Shown in pieces: positions 59,446 to 64,000 of a stretch of DNA of 64,000 nucleotides. Numbering within the stretch: position 1 is the first letter of the stretch; every line of letters starts with the position of its first letter. Source of the stretch: Epiperipatus broadwayi. Taxonomy: Eukaryota; Onychophora; Udeonychophora; Euonychophora; Peripatidae. The position numbers and the translations under genes were made by a program. The stretch spans positions 3,286,001-3,350,000 of the forward strand of contig JAQFVV010012529.1 in the NCBI GenBank assembly GCA_028023455.1. The letters are read 5' to 3'. Under the pieces are notes generated by a model that did no database searches, was not told the origin of the DNA, and was given only the letters and a program-made list of their open reading frames with translations.

Positions 59446-60271
59446 TTATTATTCAACTAACAATTTAATTTACACCTACAGTGCTAGCTCATCAAGCTAG
59501 TAACGGGTTCGATTATTATCACCATCACAATACTTCCTCCATTGATGAAACTTTGAAACACATGTTAAGCATTTTCATAGTCATCACTCTCAATACAAAT
59601 TACTTCATCTTTTTTTTTTCCTCATGATTCTCCTAATTCATTCACTTCAGAATATTATAAAGATTCATCCAGAATGGAGCAAATTCTTTAAACTTATCTA
59701 GTCTTCTGGAAAATTTATCTATCAGGTTGTATTCCAATCCATCCCCTGATCATTATTTCAGATTGAACAAAAACAGTAACCATTCCAATGGTACTCAATT
59801 TGTCAGGACTCAAGTGCTCACTATTGCAGTAAAGCCTTATGTGCCTCTACATTCTCATAAAAGAGATGCAAATCCTGTTCATAGATAATCTGATCCATAC
59901 AGGTTTATTTAGCATCAAACAAGGTTAATGATTTAATGATCCCCAACCCTATACCATGTCAATCCCCTGCAGTCACATGGGTGCATACTGAGGATTTAAT
60001 CAAAAATGAAACATTTTAAATTATGTTTGTAATTAAACTGACTCAGTACAATGGGCACAAAACTTGCAGTAGCATCACCGAACATCCAGATTACAAGATA
60101 TCTAACCAATGATAAGGTCTTCATTCATTCTCTATTAAAGAAAATACAAACAATTCACAACTGCTTTTTAAATTCCAGCTTCTTTGATTTAATTGTGATG
60201 AACTACTATCTGATTAATCATCTTATATCTTAATTAGTTTTGTTTTCTTTACCATTACATCTAATATCCTT
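59446..60271 (+). other. Interior between the direct repeats
   Basis: 0.83 kb with higher GC than the repeats. A tRNA-like CTAGC-TCATCAA-GCTAG arm plus ACGGGTTCGATT lies at 59482-59515. Another stretch reads openly as RLYSNPSPDHYFRLNKNSNH then SNGTQFVRTQVLTIAVKPYV (about 59730-59850). The 60-codon frame at 60051-60233 begins MGTKLAVASPNIQITRYLTN. These look like fossil coding sequence, but I cannot name the family. Confidence 0.4.
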
Positions 60272-60868
60272 AGGAACAGCTTTAAACAATTTTCCAACAA
60301 TTTATTTTTTTGCTAACAATTTATTTTCCACTGCTATTTTTTTTTTTCAATGACAGTGATGAAATTGGAGCACTCACTGACAATTTATAGCATACATACA
60401 AAAAAAATTCTGTAAGCTATCTTATTTTTGTTTTAAATTAATTTTCACCTCTAATCTGCTTACAGATGAATCTTTTCATTTATCACAAACAGGAATTTCA
60501 AGTATTTTTATAAAACATTGTATTTAATTAAACTCGGGTAAAAATACCTCTGTTCATTTAAAAATTGTTTTTCCCTGAGTTATGATTAAACATTGTTTAA
60601 TCTTTTACAAAATTATACCAAAAAAAATTAATGAAATCTTAGTATTAACTTTACTTATCTATAAATGTGGGGGGGAAAAAGTGTTTTAATTAGTTTTTTT
60701 TTTTTTTTTTACTTGGATAACAAAAAAAATAAATAAATTAAAATACAACAAAGAAATTTGTTATCAAAAATTAACATCTTAAAATATATGCACAAATAAA
60801 ATAGTTACCCCATCCATATTGTCCACAAACATATCCTTTTGTTTTTAAACTACATTTGATCTTTGAAA
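60272..60868 (+). repeat. Direct repeat, right copy (about 0.6 kb)
   Basis: Partner of 58810-59445. It ends within about 20 bp of the point where RTE copy B resumes, which is what a terminal repeat of the inserted DNA would do. Confidence 0.85.
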
Positions 60869-60879
60869 TAACTCTTGAA

Positions 60880-62960
60880 TTAACTTGTGATGGGATGAAG
60901 GTACATCAGAATTGAGTTATATTTTGATTAGTAGAATTTTTCAGAAAGACATGATACATCTTAATGCCATGCTAGAGAAACTAAAGATATTAATAATGAC
61001 AGTATTATCAATTCATTTTTTAAAGCTTTAGATGTTATATTCCAATAAATTTAAGTTGTTACAACTATTTTAAAGTATCAACAGACTTCATTTATAGCTC
61101 AGACTTGAACAAATTGGATAAGAAGATAAGTGAAACTTTACTACTGTTAACTATATAAATAACTAATACAAAGAAGCAAATCATGAGTAAAGTTTCAATT
61201 GAGATAAAGCAATGTATAAAGGAAAAAAGAAACATCCAGACTTTTGTAAAATGATGTGAAAAAGAACTAATAATATGTTCTAAGGTATTATAAGTGTGAG
61301 TTGGCAAAAATAAAAGACAAAATAATTATAAAAGAGAAATACAAATTTCAAAAATATAATAGAGTATTTGATTTTAAAAGGAAAGTTATTTTGACAATAA
61401 GTAGCCTGTTATTAAAAATGGGTGGCATTATGAAGTCTATGGAAAAATTCTTTATAAAAAACTATATATTAGTAAAAAAAAGAAGAAAAAAAAAGCAGGA
61501 CATATGAATACAACATGTGAAATGTCTAATATTTTGAATGAAAAGATAAGGATATGAAATTAAAATGCATGAAGATTGAAAAAACTATAGGAAATGATAT
61601 TGTAATATATCTTAAAGTGAATATGTGAAGCAATTGAAAAATTTTTGATAAAATACTATGTATTAAATTTCTAAATGATAAAGATGTATCAGTTGACTGG
61701 AAGAATGCAGCATCAATTGTGACATTTAAGAAAAGTGATAAGAAGTTATTACAAATTTCAGGCCTATCAATCTTTTATCACTTTTATTCAAGATCTTTAG
61801 GAAGATTATAATAACTTATCACAGAATACTTTGGGCTCAAATCAATCAAAAGAACTTACTGGATTTAAAATTGGTTTTAGTACATTGTCACACCCAAGTA
61901 TTAAGAAGAATTATAGAAAGGATCATTGAGTTTGAGTTATTATTATGTTTTGGATTTATAGATTTTTATATGGCATTTGATTCTGTAATCATTTCCATGA
62001 GGATTAACATTTTGGATTATCATGATTTATACCTAGATTATTGTCAAATTTTGATTAATCTTTATTAAAATATAATAGTAGTGATAGTGACACTAGAATA
62101 TTATTAATATTGATAAGTTATATAGCAGGATGATTTGCTTTCTCCCAAATTTTTTTGTGCAGCCTTAAAAGAAAATATTTGCAGATTAAAATAAGAAGAG
62201 GAGGTAAATATAAATGGAGATTATTTAAATCATCTATATTTTGCAAATGATGTGGCTGTTTTTGTGAATAATGTTTCATAGATTAAGGAAACCTTGCAAG
62301 AGTTGTAAAATGAAAACAAGAAAATAATATTAAAAATATAAAAAAGTTAAAAATAATTTGGAATAATTCTTTTACATATGGAGAAAGAATAAAGATTGAT
62401 AATAAAAAATCAAAAGAAATTCATGATTGCAAATACTTGTTAATATTAATCATAGAATTTAATATGGATGGAATGTTTTTGGTAAAAGTAATTAATATTA
62501 AAAGGAAATATGGTTATGTGTTTGAAAGTGAAATTTTTAAAATAAATGTGTCATACCAATTATGAATCTGAACTAAAGAGCAATGCAGAAATTTCAGACT
62601 CCTGAGGTATAGAGATATCTTTATTGGCATTAACAAGTATGGATCACAAGTAAAGTGCCATACATGGTAAGAGAACAAAGAGGCATTATTGAAAGCATTT
62701 AGAAGTTGAAATTTAAATAGATGAGATATCTTGATAAAAAGAAATGATTATATATTGATCATCAAAGTTTTCAACTGGATCAAAGGAAATTATAAAAGAT
62801 TTAGCAAGAGATAATGCAAGATGAATGGATAAGATAAGACTGTTTAATTAATTGAGTGATGTGGAATAGGAAGCAATAGTTCAAAATAATTGGATTAAAC
62901 TTGGAGAGACTATTCTAGATTATCAATAATGTTAAAAATTGTAATATAGTAATAATTTGC
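60880..62960 (+). pseudogene. Old RTE LINE copy B, fragment B2
   Basis: Resumes at the equivalent of about 53010 in the better copy and runs to its 3' end. Recognisable pieces are GATGAAGGTACATCAGAATT (EDTAELDY), GGTGGCATTATGAAGTCTAT (DGI...), AAAGATGTATCAGTTGACTG (KDVPEDW), the open stretch FGFIDFYMAFDSVIISM (degraded motif A, near 61945-61995), CTATATTTTGCAAATGATGT (motif C, FAND near 62235-62255), and CTGGATCAAAGGAAATTATA (NWIPR) with GCAAGATGAATGGATAAGAT near 62815. It contains numerous stops and indels. Confidence 0.85.
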
Positions 62961-63224
62961 ACAGTTTGTGTTAATGGTGTACATATACATTTTTTTTATT
63001 GATTAGATCTCTTTTTTATGAGCTTATTTTGATGTATTATGCAATAAGATTTTATTTAAAATATATTGGTTATTTAATTTTGCTTTTTTAGAATTTATCT
63101 CTCTCTATAATATCTACATATATATAAATTTATTATCAATAGATAATATATTTTTTTTCAGAATCAAATTTCTATAATGAACATATTTTAACTGATTTAT
63201 AATTTTTGCTTGTTAATTCTTTAG
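62961..63224. other. Intron end upstream of PAK exon
   Basis: AT-rich intron sequence ending in TTAATTCTTTAG, the acceptor of the third PAK exon. Confidence 0.8.
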
Positions 63225-63714
<490 letters not shown>

Positions 63715-63945
63715 GTAGTCTGTACAGTAGTGCCACCCAGTATAAGTCATAGTAATGAATGGATGCTAAAATATTTATGCATAAAATCCTTACCTAGTAC
63801 CTATTCATCCAATATCCCTAGCCTAATTTCTAGCTTATAGCTTTCATCAGTGTAGTCACTAGATAGGGAATTTATACACAAACCTTCTATCATCCTTCAA
63901 TTGCTATAGCTTGCACTGGATGATACTACTGCATGGAGAGTTCGC
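63715..63945. repeat. Diverged hammerhead-repeat inverted pair
   Basis: The left half (63715-63855) is the reverse complement of the 33.6-kb unit (GCATAAAATCCTTACCTAGT, CTATTCATCCAATATCCCTA). The right half (63856-63945) is the forward 3' part of the same unit (TAGATAGGGAATTTATACAC, ATACTACTGCATGGAGAGTT). It has the same head-to-head arrangement as at 33.05-33.36 kb but is much more diverged. Confidence 0.8.
63815..63854 (-). ncRNA. Hammerhead ribozyme remnant
   Basis: On the minus strand: CTGATGA core (63843-63849), stem II AGC-TATAA-GCT with an A.A base, GAAA, then TTAGGC where GTC is expected, and TAGGGA. Stem I is mostly lost because the inversion junction falls there, and the cleavage triplet is GGC. 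Almost certainly inactive, but clearly the same family. Confidence 0.7.
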
Positions 63946-64000
63946 TGTTGTTTTAACACCTTATGTAAATGAAGGAAAAGGTGATCATTCTGATGTTTTA

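Noticed and set aside
59482-59515. Functional tRNA gene near 59.5 kb
   Set aside because: The anticodon arm and B box are present, but the acceptor stem and D arm are not, and the base before the putative anticodon is not T.

Overview
This window is AT-rich animal DNA. It has no prokaryotic features: there are no dense ORFs or operons. The one confidently recognised host gene is split by introns, and everything else I can identify is decayed mobile DNA. The mix of elements (RTE-type LINEs, GTF2IRD2/ZBED-like hAT transposons, Tigger/pogo-like TA-flanked elements, hammerhead-bearing repeats and a Gag-only LTR element) together with very low GC suggests an invertebrate. A chelicerate or other arthropod is my guess; other AT-rich invertebrates are not excluded. 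Species assignment is inference only.

Host gene: three exons of a group II p21-activated kinase (PAK4/5/6/7, Mushroom-body-tiny type) lie on the + strand at about 20759-20869, 31071-31259 and 63225-63358. They encode the linker before the kinase domain, the glycine loop plus catalytic lysine, and the strand up to the hinge. The joins preserve reading frame and have GT/AG borders. The CRIB-containing N-terminus and the kinase C-lobe are not seen in the window. About 20.7 kb lies upstream of the first visible exon, and the two complete introns are about 10.2 kb and 32.0 kb.

Left part (1-20.7 kb): a decayed minus-strand LINE (about 850-2190), a hairpin trio (2706-2850), a two-copy tandem repeat (3551-3895), a hammerhead-like motif (6491-6532), a long palindrome (8650-9085), a structure with roughly 400-bp inverted terminal repeats (11600-15735) holding a Tigger-like element, another minus-strand LINE (15860-17560) and a broken hAT transposase (18184-19890).

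First PAK intron (20.9-31.1 kb): a palindrome, a tRNA-like retroposon, and a hAT element with 8-bp target duplication (22508-24352) that hosts a second Tigger-like copy.

Second PAK intron (31.3-63.2 kb): inverted copies of a hammerhead-ribozyme repeat (33053-33779); an old RTE LINE (34690-40860) cut into pieces by a roughly 3.1-kb insertion and a third Tigger-like copy; a young Gag-only LTR retrotransposon on the minus strand (45566-52231) with 1.84-kb nearly identical LTRs; the best-preserved RTE copy (52430-55255); and another RTE (56900-62960) split by an insertion with about 0.6-kb direct repeats. The window ends with another hammerhead-bearing inverted repeat.

The most interesting items are (1) a dispersed family of hammerhead ribozymes arranged as inverted copies, plus a second, different hammerhead-like motif at 34256-34299, and (2) a recent LTR retrotransposon that carries only gag, interrupted by a frame change.
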